Source: Pilatotrama ljubarskyi (taxonomy: Eukaryota; Basidiomycota; Agaricomycetes; Polyporales; Polyporaceae). From it: a stretch of 64,000 nt of DNA. The position numbers were made by a program, and so were the translations under genes. The notes under the pieces are model-generated. The model was not told the origin of the DNA and ran no database searches. It saw only the letters and a program-made list of their open reading frames with translations. How positions within the stretch are numbered: the stretch's first letter is position 1; every line of letters starts with the position of its first letter. Positions 1 to 10,141 of this stretch are shown here, one piece after another. The stretch is taken from assembly GCA_022385805.1 (NCBI GenBank), contig MU277678.1, positions 355,413 through 419,412 on the forward strand, read 5' to 3'.

Positions 1-1518
1 CGGACTCGCCTCCGGGCTTGACCCAGACGATGGCGTCGATGAGCGGGTTGCCGGTGTTGGTCGTCGGGCGGGTACCGAAGCCGGCGCCCTTGATGTTGCA
101 CCAGTCACCCCATTGCTGGCGGAGGTTCTGCTGGCCAGCGCGGCCCTGGTCGACGACGAACTGCGCGGGGAAGCCTGCCTGCTTGAGCATTGGGCCGAGC
201 GCCTGTGTGCGTCATTGGTGAGCCTCGTTGTCCGGGATAAGGGTACAAGAGACTTACGTTGATGTAGTGCGACTCGTCGTAGTTGGGGTTGCCCTGAGTG
301 ATCGGGTCGGGCGAGGCAGCAGTCAGCGCGTTGTAGTTCGCGACGTCTGTCGCAGCTCTGTTAGCTCATGCCCAGCTGTAGGCGCAGGTAGGTACTCACT
401 GGTAGCGAGACCGCGGACGAAGGGCGACGAGTTCGCGCTCTTGAACATCTGCGCGAAAAGAGTCGCAGCGGGCTGGATGTTGGCGGGCCAGCCGAGCCAG
501 CCGGCGTGTCCAGCATCCATGTACATGTAAACGCCGACCGAGGAGAGCTGCTGGAGGGCGTAGGTGACGCAAGCCTTGTAGGTGGCCTCCGCGTTCGCGC
601 ACTTCTGGACGTTGAGGTTCGTGACGAGGTTGGCAAGGGAGTCGGGCTCGATGACCGCGACGACGCGCACGTCCGGGAACTTCTTGATCTGCGCGACAAT
701 CTGGTCGATGTAGTTCTTGTAGTTGGCCTCGCCGTTGTTGGCGATGCTGAACTCGCCGTTGGATGCCTTGGCGGCACAGTCACGATCCGGCAAGTCGTAG
801 ACGACGATCTGAACCAGCTGCTTCTTGCCAGTGCTCTTCTGGATCGAGTCTGCATCGGCAAGGTACGTGCCGAGGTCGGGGACCTTGGCCACGGAGTCGA
901 GCCAGGTGAACGTCGGGATGTTAGCGACGCTTGCGGCCTTGCTCTTCAGAGTTGGGTCCGTGATGGAAGCGGCGGCGGCGGCGACCTCAGCAGCGTAGTA
1001 AGGGCTGATGTAGATCTGTAGAGTGTACAGGTGAGCTCTCCAACAGTGACCACCCATAAGACCACACTTACTTCAAAGCCAGTGAAGGGATTTCCGGGAG
1101 CGGGGGTGCTCGAAGGGGCACCAGGAGCGGAGCTCGACGTGGGAGAACCGGGCGCAGAGGGGGTAGACGAGGGTGCAGAGGGAGTAGACGAGGGTGCCGA
1201 CGGTACACTGGTCGAGCTCGGAGCGCTCGCGCTCGGGCTGACAGAAGAAGTATGAGCGCTCTGCTCCTTTGAGGGGCTCGAGATACGCTTACAGGCACTG
1301 CGAGTAGTAGTCGTTCTGCTTGGTGCAGACGGATCCAGACACACAGGTAGTGGCACCCGCTGGAAGGGGGCGTTGGTCAGTATGACTGTCACTGTATAGC
1401 AGTAATGAAGTGACATACTCCAGCCAATGCCGCCGCACTGTCCGTAGATCGGAGACTGGGCGTAGGCCAGGGAGGGGACGACGGCGAGCAGGGCGAGGAG
1501 TGACGCGAACTTGGACAT
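1..1518 (-). CDS. cel6A: GH6 cellobiohydrolase II with N-terminal CBM1 (3' end cut by window edge)
   Basis: Secreted exo-cellulase releasing cellobiose from the non-reducing ends of cellulose. The protein starts with a signal peptide (MSKFASLLALLAVVPSLAYA), then a type 1 cellulose-binding module: YGQCGGIGW is joined across an intron to a segment ending TKQNDYYSQC. A Ser/Pro/Ala/Thr linker with repeated PSSTPSA units follows, then the GH6 barrel. Visible GH6 marks are YDLPDRDCAA (region of the catalytic acid), VIEPDSLANLV, DAGHAGWLGWPANI and, at the window edge, WVKPGGES. About the last 40-50 residues lie outside the window. At least four short introns split the gene, one inside the CBM1. TATATAA lies 66 nt upstream of the ATG. 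The family assignment is certain. Confidence 0.95.
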
Positions 1519-3038
1519 ATTGCGGGGGTGCCGGGGGTTGAGAGGGTCTGTGATCCTGCTGCTCCACCTCCTACGCGGCCTCGTTATATACGGAGGCTGC
1601 TGTCACAGTAGATGGACGGAGATGTTCTTCGACGAGTGCGTAGCATCATGCTGGCCGCCCAGAATATCCGGCGAACACCCGAGCGGACGTGGCGGAAAGA
1701 CGTCGGCGGAGGTCAGTTGTCGACTATGGCTTGGTCGGGGGCGGGTCATGAGACTGTCAGTTCAGCCGACCATGGTCCAAAGCGATGGCGGACAAGCGGC
1801 GGAGGCAATCTCACGAAGGCGCACACCATGACCGCTCGGTGTCGGTACAAGTTCGGATAGCGCCTGACCGGGGTCCACGCTGGGACCATTTTTCCGCTCG
1901 CTTGTAGAGCTGGAGATGCTGCTTTCAGGGCCTTCCTGTCATCCGTGCTGGGTTACAACATTGTAAGTCGTTTCTTCGTGCAGCTTCGCACAGTCGGTAG
2001 CTTTGGCTTCTCGCGAGCTTTGCTGTACTCCACCGCGTCCTTGTGCCTCGCGCATGGTCCTTGGCATGAGGCGAGCATCCGACGTCTGACGACTGCGTCT
2101 TTTTCCTCACACACATCCCTGCCGTATGCGTCATGGGTAGACTATAGCGGGACTCTCACTGCAAACCCGTCATTACGTCGACGAGCATAATCGACGGCCA
2201 AAGATCACGTTCTACCCACCGGGACCTGTCAAAAGCGCAGCTTTTAGCAATGCGCGCGGAACAAGTACAACAGAAGGACGTCTCACCTGATTCCCTGCGA
2301 ACGGAAGACCTCGTGACCTGGAAGGTTAAGATGAGCATCCAGAACGCTCGGTACCTGTAACTCATCGGGTCAGCAGCCATGACCACTGCCCCGTGGAGAT
2401 CTTCTCTCCATCATCAAGGGTAGACCTCGCACATGCTTGGCTCGGATGAATCGTGAGCTGTGCTCATTGGAGGTTAACTTAGTACAGGCACACAAAGAAG
2501 ACTCTAGCGGGCGGGTACAGGGTGTCGACTCGGAGACAGTGAGGCCTACCCGGCGGATAGCGTGCAAGTTTTTGGAGTTAATAGATGGGTGGTCACATGA
2601 AGCACGTGGTGCACCTCGACCATTTGATTGAATCGCGTCTGGACTCCTACTGCGTTGCTGTCGGGGAGATGAACATCAGCATATATCGCCCAAACCCACG
2701 TCGGGCACATGATGGGCAGGACCGTCAGCACCATCGAGCCTATGGCAATGGTCTGTGGCAGTAATTTGGATCATCTTTGAGGTCTGGTCGAGCTTCTCCG
2801 GATAGAAGTGCGGCGGGCTGAGGTAACATCCTGCGGGGCAATTGAGAACCACGAGGTTGTTCCGTGATTGTCAAATTTCGCTCCACAGAGCTGTGGCATG
2901 CATCTCCTCCAGGCAGTTGCGGTGGTGATTGGTATACGGCGTTGTCGGGGATCATCGGCAGCAAGAGCAAGAGCGACAGAGCATTCTGGGTAGACTTACG
3001 AGAGAACATGCGTACTATACAGGATGCGGGGCCAAAGA
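1519..3038. other. Intergenic, cellulase upstream region
   Basis: About 1.5 kb between the cellulase start and the NECAP stop. Apart from the TATA box no coding exon, repeat or RNA gene was recognised on either strand. The open frames here are short, without domain signals, and do not splice into anything sensible. Confidence 0.5.
1584..1590 (-). promoter_or_regulatory. TATA box of the GH6 cellulase
   Basis: TATATAA on the minus strand, 66 nt before the start codon at 1518, a usual spacing for a strongly regulated fungal secretory gene. Inferred from motif and position only. Confidence 0.55.
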
Positions 3039-3972
3039 CTACCGTCTTCTCGGGGCGCTGGGCGGAGGAGGTAGTAGGGCAGGAACACCGCCTTCTCCGG
3101 ACGAGAACCCAGAGCTGTTGGAGCTTCCACCTAGCAGGTTCGGTCCGGCAGATGCGCCGCTGGGTTTGGCCCTCCCTGGGATAGCAATAGTGAAAGTCTG
3201 GCCTTCCTTCAGGGTATAGTCCTTCTTGGGTCCGGCGGGTACGTGCGGGGAAGGCTGATCGGTTTGTGCTTCTGAGGGGTTCATCCGAGCTCGCCACCGC
3301 CTAGGGCAGAGCGTTCAGTGCCATAAGAAAGAGTCATGAGGGATTGACTGAGGTATTCAACGCACTTGGTATAATCTTGCAACGCGACGTCTGGGCTATG
3401 GTCAGCATTTGACGAGTGCTATGCGACTAGTCACATACTGAAGTCAAAGCTGTCTGTACGCTCAAGGAAACCCATCCCGATATACGCTCGCCGCCCGTTG
3501 TCCTCAACTCGAACCACGAAGTATCGTGACGAATCGAGGACAGCCTCAACGGAAGGCTTAGCGGGATCGTAATCGGCCTTTGCGAAGACTACAGTGAGCA
3601 TGTGAGCCGGGCTCATATGACCTATTCGCCTTCTGACACGTACGTTCACCTGTTCGAATGTAGCACACGATCACGTCAATGGAGGGCAGTGGAGCGTGCA
3701 AACAGTCCAGCCCTACCAGTCGTGGGGTCTTCGAATTGTATCGCAACGCCGGAAGATCGCTCAATTATTCGCAGCCGTCCCTTCCAAAGCGGGGTGCCTA
3801 AGTCCCCCCACTCCTGCGCCCGATGTCCTTCATTCTTCTTCAGCGGCGGGATCTTGTAGACTGCGCTGCCGTGTTGAGCGCGATCTGACTGTGTTGTGGC
3901 AAACGGCTAACCTGAAACCTCCCGCCCAATGTAGAGAATGCTCTCAATCTCCTCTTCCTTGAACTCCTCCAT
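3039..3972 (-). CDS. NECAP-like adaptin-ear-binding endocytic adaptor
   Basis: Homologue of NECAP1/2, a PH-like adaptor that binds AP-2 and helps clathrin coat assembly. Exon 1 (from ATG 3972) reads [20 protein letters not shown]. The next exons carry [18 protein letters not shown] (equivalent to the YRVPP..NRGYRA..W block), FEDPTTG, and [18 protein letters not shown] followed by [18 protein letters not shown], the NECAP signature. The last exon has [11 protein letters not shown], a Gly/Ser-rich stretch and a C-terminal ALLPPPP motif as in NECAPs. An intron with donor GTGCGT near 3350 joins LQDYTK to the final exon in frame. The protein is about 240 residues. It is head-to-head with CSN8, 281 bp apart. 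Confidence 0.88.
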
Positions 3973-4253
3973 GGTGCGCGCGTTAATAGAACACGGTAGT
4001 GAGGTCTGAGTCGGATACTAGTGTAGGTCGGAGTGTAGTTACAAGAGTTGGGGCCCGGACAGCCTCGACGCGCGAGACGCGCTCCTAAGCGCCCATAATC
4101 CATACTCCTCACGTGGCATAAGTATATGGGCGCCTACGCGTGAGCATACGCAGGCTGCCAGTGCGAGTCCCCGACCAGTGCATCGCAGGCATTCTCAACC
4201 GAAGTCTCCATCCTTGCCCTTTGCCTGGTTTGTCTTCTATCGCAAACACCAAC

Positions 4254-5388
4254 ATGACTGGGCCACCGACACCTCCGCCTTCAAGTGCAGTTGAGATCGA
4301 AGACGCCGCTCGCACGGTGCTGCCGCCACAAGCTGCAGAAGCACCCGCCACTGAGCCTCAAGATGCAGCTGACACGACCGTCCCAACCCAGCCTTCGCCA
4401 GGGGAAGTTCAGCCTCCCATTGCGGGTCAAGCGAAACAGAGCACTACATATGAACTGCTCTTCCCCAGCATATCCGATCTTGCGAGAAGCGGCAGTATGA
4501 GAGAGCTTATCGAGGTCGCAGAACGAGGAGACCTGTCGGTGAGTTCATATTTCATATCAATACATGTTATGGTCTTGTCTAAGAGGCCGTGGCTCTAGGG
4601 TCAGTTCAATGCGGATCCGTCTCGACTACTGCTAGTTGCGCCCTTGGTGCTCTCCTACATGATATTGGATGAGCTGTGAGTAAGCGAAATCGTCGGCACC
4701 GACCTTATGTTCATCTGACACCGTGCCCCCGCGTGTAGTCCTGAGGCCCGCCATGCACTAACCAGACTTCCCGGGAACCTTGCATCCTTTGCCCTGTCTC
4801 GGGGTCTGTTCCAGCTCCTCGCATCAACGACTGAGCGCAAGTATACGGACGTGTATCACCGCGCTTCGGAACTGCACCAGTTCGTTTTGCAACCTGCGTT
4901 CTCCGACGCAGGTCTCGGTCAGATTCTCGCTGGCATGCTCACCTCGTTCGTCGGTAAGTGATACTCTCCCTGACCGCTTCGCCAGCCTCACGTATGTCTC
5001 GATCTCAGGGGCTTTCCGGAAGAAGACTTTTGATCTGCTGTCAAGAGCATATACCTCGATTCCCCTTCCTCTTGCCCAGTCATATCTCGGCTATTCAACT
5101 GAACAGACTGAAGAGTTCCTGAATGGTGCGCCTCTCAGGATTGTGTTTGAAGTCGTGGTTCTCACCACGGCAATGTCGACAGTTGCCCTGGCAAACAACT
5201 GGAAGTATGATCAGAGCACCCAGATTCTCACTCCCTCGCCTCAACCTGCGTCGTCGCTGCGTGGAAACGGCTATGGTAAGCCCTGGCTTCCCGATCGACG
5301 TAACAGATCTAATGTACTTGATGCAGCGCAATCGACCTTGCAAGCCTTGAATCTAGTTGCCGATACCGTTGCGAATCTGGAGGCTTGA
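4254..5388 (+). CDS. csn8: COP9 signalosome subunit 8 (CSN8, PCI-type)
   Basis: CSN8 is the smallest PCI subunit of the COP9 signalosome, which removes Nedd8 from cullins. A low-complexity Pro/Ala-rich N-terminus (about 70 residues) precedes the helical region: YELLFPSISDLARSGSMREL, then LVLSYMILDEL, EARHALTRLPGNLASFALS and YTDVYHRASELHQFV. The family-diagnostic block is FRKKTFDLLSRAYTSIPL, matching the R-x-RxxAFALVSQAYTSI block of animal CSN8, followed by YLGYSTEQTEEFL. The C-terminal helix ends LNLVADTVANLEA. Introns follow GDLS, DEL, TSFV and GNGY. The neighbouring UBLCP1 gene also acts on the ubiquitin-proteasome system. Confidence 0.85.
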
Positions 5389-5880
5389 GAGGCTACAGAA
5401 TGAGTCCGAGACCACACGGATTTACATTGTAGGATAGATTCAGGGTCTGTTGCGCCAGTTGTACGATATCTGTGGACTCCCTTGAAGACGGCCGCTGTTC
5501 AATCACAGTTCATGATTTGTTAGATGGCTAAATTGGAGCATTGGTGCTCTGCAGTCAGTCGGCCATTCTGCTCATTGTAATTTAAATTCTGGAGCTGGAT
5601 GCGCGATTGGGCGCCTATAGCTGAATCTGAGATCGTTCCACGATCATGCGCCTGCGACGCGTCCTAGCGCCACAACGTTCAACACCATCTTACTTGCAGG
5701 GCTGTCTACTCCATCTGGAGAGGCTGTCCATAGTTCTTGACTACATCCTCGAATCATCTCTTCATTTACGCTCGCAGAACAGCAGAACCTAGGCGCGTGT
5801 CCCGTCGACACCTACAGGCTCAGCCACAACAGCTACTCCGACCATATTCAGCCACTGCGATCCGGGATACCGTGCGTAGC
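5389..5880. other. Intergenic between CSN8 and the UBLCP1-type gene
   Basis: About 490 bp holding the CSN8 3' region and the promoter of the next gene. No coding or structural feature recognised. Confidence 0.5.
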
Positions 5881-7617
5881 ATGGGCATGGATACTGCAGA
5901 AATGCTGCAGGACGGCCCTGCAGATTGTGCAACGGTCATTGCCGCTCAGGTTCGTCTCATCTCCGTCGTGCGCTCAAGCTGAGCCTAAGACCGCGAGGTC
6001 ACAGGCCGATCCAATTGAGCCTGACCAGGAAGAGCGATGGATTCACCTTCAATTCAGCTGGAGCGGGAAGCCGTTTAGTCTGGATGTTGCAGAGTCCGAT
6101 CGGTGCGCGAGTTCGTCATATGTAGGGACTCGACTGACGGGGTTGACGGACGGACGGCAGCGTCTATGACCTGAAGGCGGCCCTCATGAGCCTCACGAAT
6201 GTGCCTCCCGAGCGGCAGAAGATCCTTGGCTTGGTCAAAGGCAAGCTGCCTACCGACGACGAGCGGATGTAGGTGTCGAACCTGTGTGTCTCATTCTGAG
6301 GTAGTCAGGCTCACTCTATGCCTTCCGAAGCGGCGACCTAAAACTACTAAGTGGCAAGAAGTTTACGCTCGTCGGGACTCCCGAAGGGCATGAGATCAAA
6401 GATCCTAATGGTGTGCACAAGAGCCTCCTTCCCCCGCTTCCTCGTGCTCAAATGCAACAGAACTAGAGTTCCTACCCGATGTCGTTAATGACCTCGACGT
6501 CGACTTCACTGCCGACCCCGCCGCCGCCGCTGAGTACATCAATGATCAACGGAACCGTCGTCGAGTAGAGCAGCATACCAAGAAACTGAAGCCTAACCTC
6601 ATCAACCCTCTTCGCGAAGGTAAACGACTACTCGTGCTGGATATAGACTACAGTGGGTGTTAGTAGGTGCCTATCTTACGTTGCCTGACTGAGTAGCCGA
6701 TCCGTGCAGCAATCTTGGATACCAAGCCCCTCACGTCCGGTGCACTTCCGCCTCAGGAATGTGCACGACCTGGTCTACATGAGTTTCTAGAGGCAGTATA
6801 CCCTCACTACGATATTTGCATCTGGTATTCCCAACGCCGCCTCGGCCAGCGAGCATTCTCTCACGCATATACAGGTCTCAGACGAGTTGGATTTGGCTGG
6901 AGACGAAACTCGTAGAGCTTGGCATGCTCGGCGGCATCAGGAACTACAAAGTGAGTACCCTGCCCTCGAAGCGACTTCAGGCCAGGCAGACTCAAGCCGA
7001 AAGACAATGTAGATTGCCTTTGGTAAGCGGTGACAGCTAATCGTTCAGCTACGGCACGGCTCATCGGGAGCCCTGCAGTCCTAGACAAGACCTGTATGTT
7101 CACGGTGTTCTCCAAAAAGGACGGCCAGCCCTACAAGCATTCGGTGAAGGCGCTTCAGATTATCTGGAATCATTTCCCGCGATAGTTGGTGCCGCCTCGT
7201 TATTCCTTTTGAGAATGACTTCCTCATCGATGCCTTCCCATAGTGGCCCGAAGAACACCATACACGTTGACGATCTGGTACGTGCCCCTCCATCAAGCAT
7301 CCCACCGCCACCATTGATCACTATGACCCCCACCGCGTGATTATGTGATTTTGTTGTGTATTAGGGGAGGAACTTTGCACTCAATCCCAAAGAAGGGCTC
7401 AAGATCTCTGCGTTCAAGAACGCACACACCCAGGCGGCTATGGCCGACAGAGAGCTCGCCAAGATCACCAAGTACCTTCTCCATCTGGTGGAGAATTACC
7501 CGGATTTCCGCAAGGCGAATCATTCTGTACGTGCGAACCTGCTGATTTCGGTAAAGTAACTCATGAATGTGGGCTCCTCAGAAGTGGAAAGATGTCGTCA
7601 AATCACTTCCTCAATAG
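5881..7617 (+). CDS. UBLCP1: Ubiquitin-like domain CTD/proteasome phosphatase (UBLCP1 type)
   Basis: HAD-family phosphatase that docks on the 26S proteasome through its ubiquitin-like domain and dephosphorylates it in the nucleus. Exon 1 (MGMDTAEMLQDG...) joins the UBL domain (ERWIHLQFSWSGKPFSLDV, then VYDLKAALMSLTNVPPERQK and ILGLVKGKLP). Then come VVNDLDVDF, the linker, and NPLREGKRLLVLDIDYT with the DxDxT catalytic motif, whose Thr codon is split by an intron (6653-6709). Further blocks are HEFLEAVYPHYDICIW, WLETKLVELGML, KNTIHVDDLGRNFALNP (second acid motif) and KWKDVVKSLPQ at the end. No single frame shows the protein because it has about ten small exons, one only 10 nt (7013-7022). Spliced by eye it is intact, about 340 residues, like the human enzyme. 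First intron 60 nt. Confidence 0.88.
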
Positions 7618-8209
7618 CCCAGGAGGGCCAGCAGCAGCCTAACTGATCACATATAAGGCGCCCCTGCTGCTATCATGCTCTAGGTTTGGAGCTGTACTAG
7701 TCCATGCTATCTCGCTATCTCGCCATTGCACCCTGTACTATGCGTAGCAACAGTAGCTCCCCTCGTGTATGTGTACTGTATATATGGTAAGTGCACGCAC
7801 ACATCTGTGCGATGCGCCTCACACTCATTACGCTCCGTTATGCGTGTTAGTTCTGCGCCTCCTCCCAGCGGTCTGCGTACTGTACGCCAGTCGGCGACTG
7901 AGCTCGCATTTGGCGCCCGTACGATACGGACTGCTCTTGTTGCGAGAGCCTCCATCATGATATTCTTCGCGCCAGCTTGTGTCTTCTTCATGATCCAAAG
8001 GATTGAGGCACAAGTACAGACTTGAGCAGGTGTGCGACTCAACGAGCTCTGGCAGGAGTTGTGCCGCCGGCAACCATGTGGGGTTTGTCTGGGTTACCCG
8101 GTTGGTCCGGTGCCCTGTGACACAGTCGGCTATGATGCATGATGCATGAATCTACCGGGGTACGCTAGTAGCCGGTTGAACTCGATAGTGTTGCGCACAT
8201 ATCTTCCAG
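7618..8209. other. Intergenic upstream of the Nudix gene
   Basis: About 590 bp. The overlapping 80-110-codon open frames on both strands have no domain signal. A short tandem TGATGCA motif occurs near 8133. Nothing else recognised. Confidence 0.45.
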
Positions 8210-9448
8210 ATGACTGGGATTAGCCTGTTTATGAGTGCTCTCACACACCTCACCCGTACTCAACTCGTTGGACTGCAGCGGGTTTGCCGACAGAGGCCGA
8301 CCAACAATAGGAGCGCAGCAGCGTTCACCTTCCGCCGCTCTACACACGATATGCAACCTCAGGGCGATGCGAAAGTTCGAGCGGCCCCTGCGATTCCCAG
8401 ACCGTCGGCCAGCGTGATTGTAGTGAATTCACAGAACGAGATTTTGCTTGTACACCGCAACCCAAAATCCAAATCGTTCGCAAACGCACATGTAGGTCGC
8501 ATGCGCATTTTCGAGGTGCATCCTCTGATCCATCTCTGCAGGTGTTTCCTGGCGGGAATTATGACGAGGAGCAAGACGGTGACCAAGGACTCGGCTTCAC
8601 AGCTATCCGAGAACTCTTCGAGGAGTCTGGACTCTTGCTGGTTCATCCCTCGACGTCGAAGATGCCCGGCAACTCCGAATTGGATGCAGCCCGCGAGGCC
8701 ATACACGCGCAAAAGCGCATGTTCCGAGACTTCCTGTCTCAGTACAACCTACGGCTGAACACCGAAAGCCTCTTGCCCTTCACCCAATGGATCACGCCGC
8801 CAGCTATCCCAAGGTGAGTCATGTCCGCATAGCGGAAATGGAAACAGACGATAACATCGCACGGACAGGCGGTTCCACACGCAGTTCTACGTTGCCTTCC
8901 TCAGCGAGACCAGCGCAGCAGGGTTCTCGCAGGGCGACAAGGAGGAGCGTCTGCCCACGCCAGATGGCGGTCAGGAAGTCATCGCCGCACGCTTCGTCCA
9001 TCCGCAGCGAGCCCTCGAGGAGTTCGGCGCGAAGCACATCTCCCTCTTTCCCCCGCAGTTTTATCTGTTGACGACCCTCGCGGGCATCCTGAAGGGCACG
9101 GAGAACACGCCTGATCAGCGGGAGCGTGTACGCACGCTCGCTCACGGGGCGTTTGGGAGCATGGTGATCAATCCGCGGCCTTTGCCCGGCCACGATGTCA
9201 AGGGAACGGGGTACCAGGTGCTGACATACGAAGGCGACGAAACCCGCGGAGGTTCTCCGGGACGTTTGCATCGCAGCAAGGTCTGGTTCGGCCCGGGAGG
9301 AGTGGGTACCCTTCCTTACGCTCATTGCAAACGATCTCACTGAACGGAGCCCCCCTTTCAGGCAGCTGTTGGCGTTGCCCTGGAACGCAACTTCGACGTG
9401 TTCTCAGAGATCGAGCCCCATGCATTCTCCAAGCCTGCGAGATTGTAG
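8210..9448 (+). CDS. NUDT19-like Nudix hydrolase (acyl-CoA/CoA diphosphatase group), possible dual targeting
   Basis: Nudix pyrophosphatase. After PRPSASVIVVNSQNEILLVHRN comes an intron, then VFPGGNYDEEQDGDQG and the Nudix core TAIRELFEESGLLL, which has REUxEExGU with a non-canonical upstream half as in NUDT19. The C-terminal half (FLSETSAAGF, HPQRALEEFG, FPPQFYLLTTLAGIL) also follows NUDT19. The final exon ends SKPARL, where ARL fits the peroxisomal PTS1 consensus. Starting at 8210 or 8231 gives an Arg-rich, acid-poor leader (VCRQRPTNNRSAAAFTFRR) resembling a mitochondrial presequence. Starting at 8351 (MQPQGDAKV, purine at -3) drops it. Family is firm, substrate inferred, start uncertain. 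Confidence 0.85.
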
Positions 9449-10141
9449 CTCGTCGGGGAAAACGTTGTATGTACGTGCTCGTGTTCGGAAAGTTGGCCGC
9501 AGTCTGCCGTCGAGAGCCATACGGAATGTCTTCTTCGCATTCGGGCTTTGTGAATAATGGAGATCTGCCGCCCGATACCAGGTGTGAACAGGTGTCCCTG
9601 AGATGCCTTGTACGCGCTCTTCACGTAAGTGATGCAACCAAATGCTTGTTTCCTGTTGCGTCTGGGCTACTCACAAGGAGCAACAGTGATGGTCATGAGA
9701 GGTCTCAGGTAACCACGCAGATGGCCGTTCCTGTACGTGAACAACAACGTGCATTCCAAGCAAGGCTACAAGGTGGTCCAGATACTGATGGCTAAACGTG
9801 GTCTGTGAGCTACAGGGTCGTGCGACGCAGGTCGCTACGGGGAGGAAGAGATATGGATACAAGGGTGATTCGGTCATAATTAGGGCTAAAGCAAAGAGGA
9901 CATGTGCGAAGGAGCAAATTTGACGAGGTGAAGTGAAAATCTGCGAATGCAAAGCGACGACGACACGAATTGCACGCAGCCGCACATTAAGACGGGGAAG
10001 CCGAGATTAGAAGGTGTTATAAAATGCGTAACCGTCGTTGCCAAAGTCGTCAACGCTCAAAACCCAAGAACAAGAGAGATATTGTATGGTCACATCACAG
10101 AGAAATAGGGCCGAGGGGAACCGTGAGAGATGTCGAGAGCG
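9449..10141. other. Intergenic, convergent 3' ends
   Basis: About 690 bp between the stops of the Nudix and carboxylesterase genes. The open frames are short and give no recognisable protein. Probably 3' UTRs. Confidence 0.45.

Noticed and set aside
3305..3350. A 48-nt intron in NECAP with donor GTCAAT
   Set aside because: It leaves the frame running into TGA; the donor GTGCGT a few bases upstream gives the correct phase.
5881..7617. Reading the UBLCP1-type gene as a pseudogene
   Set aside because: Apparent stops disappear when introns are placed; for example GACTACA|GTGGGT...GTGCAG|CA restores DIDYT, and the block after an intron ending CCGAAG restores the UBL C-terminus.
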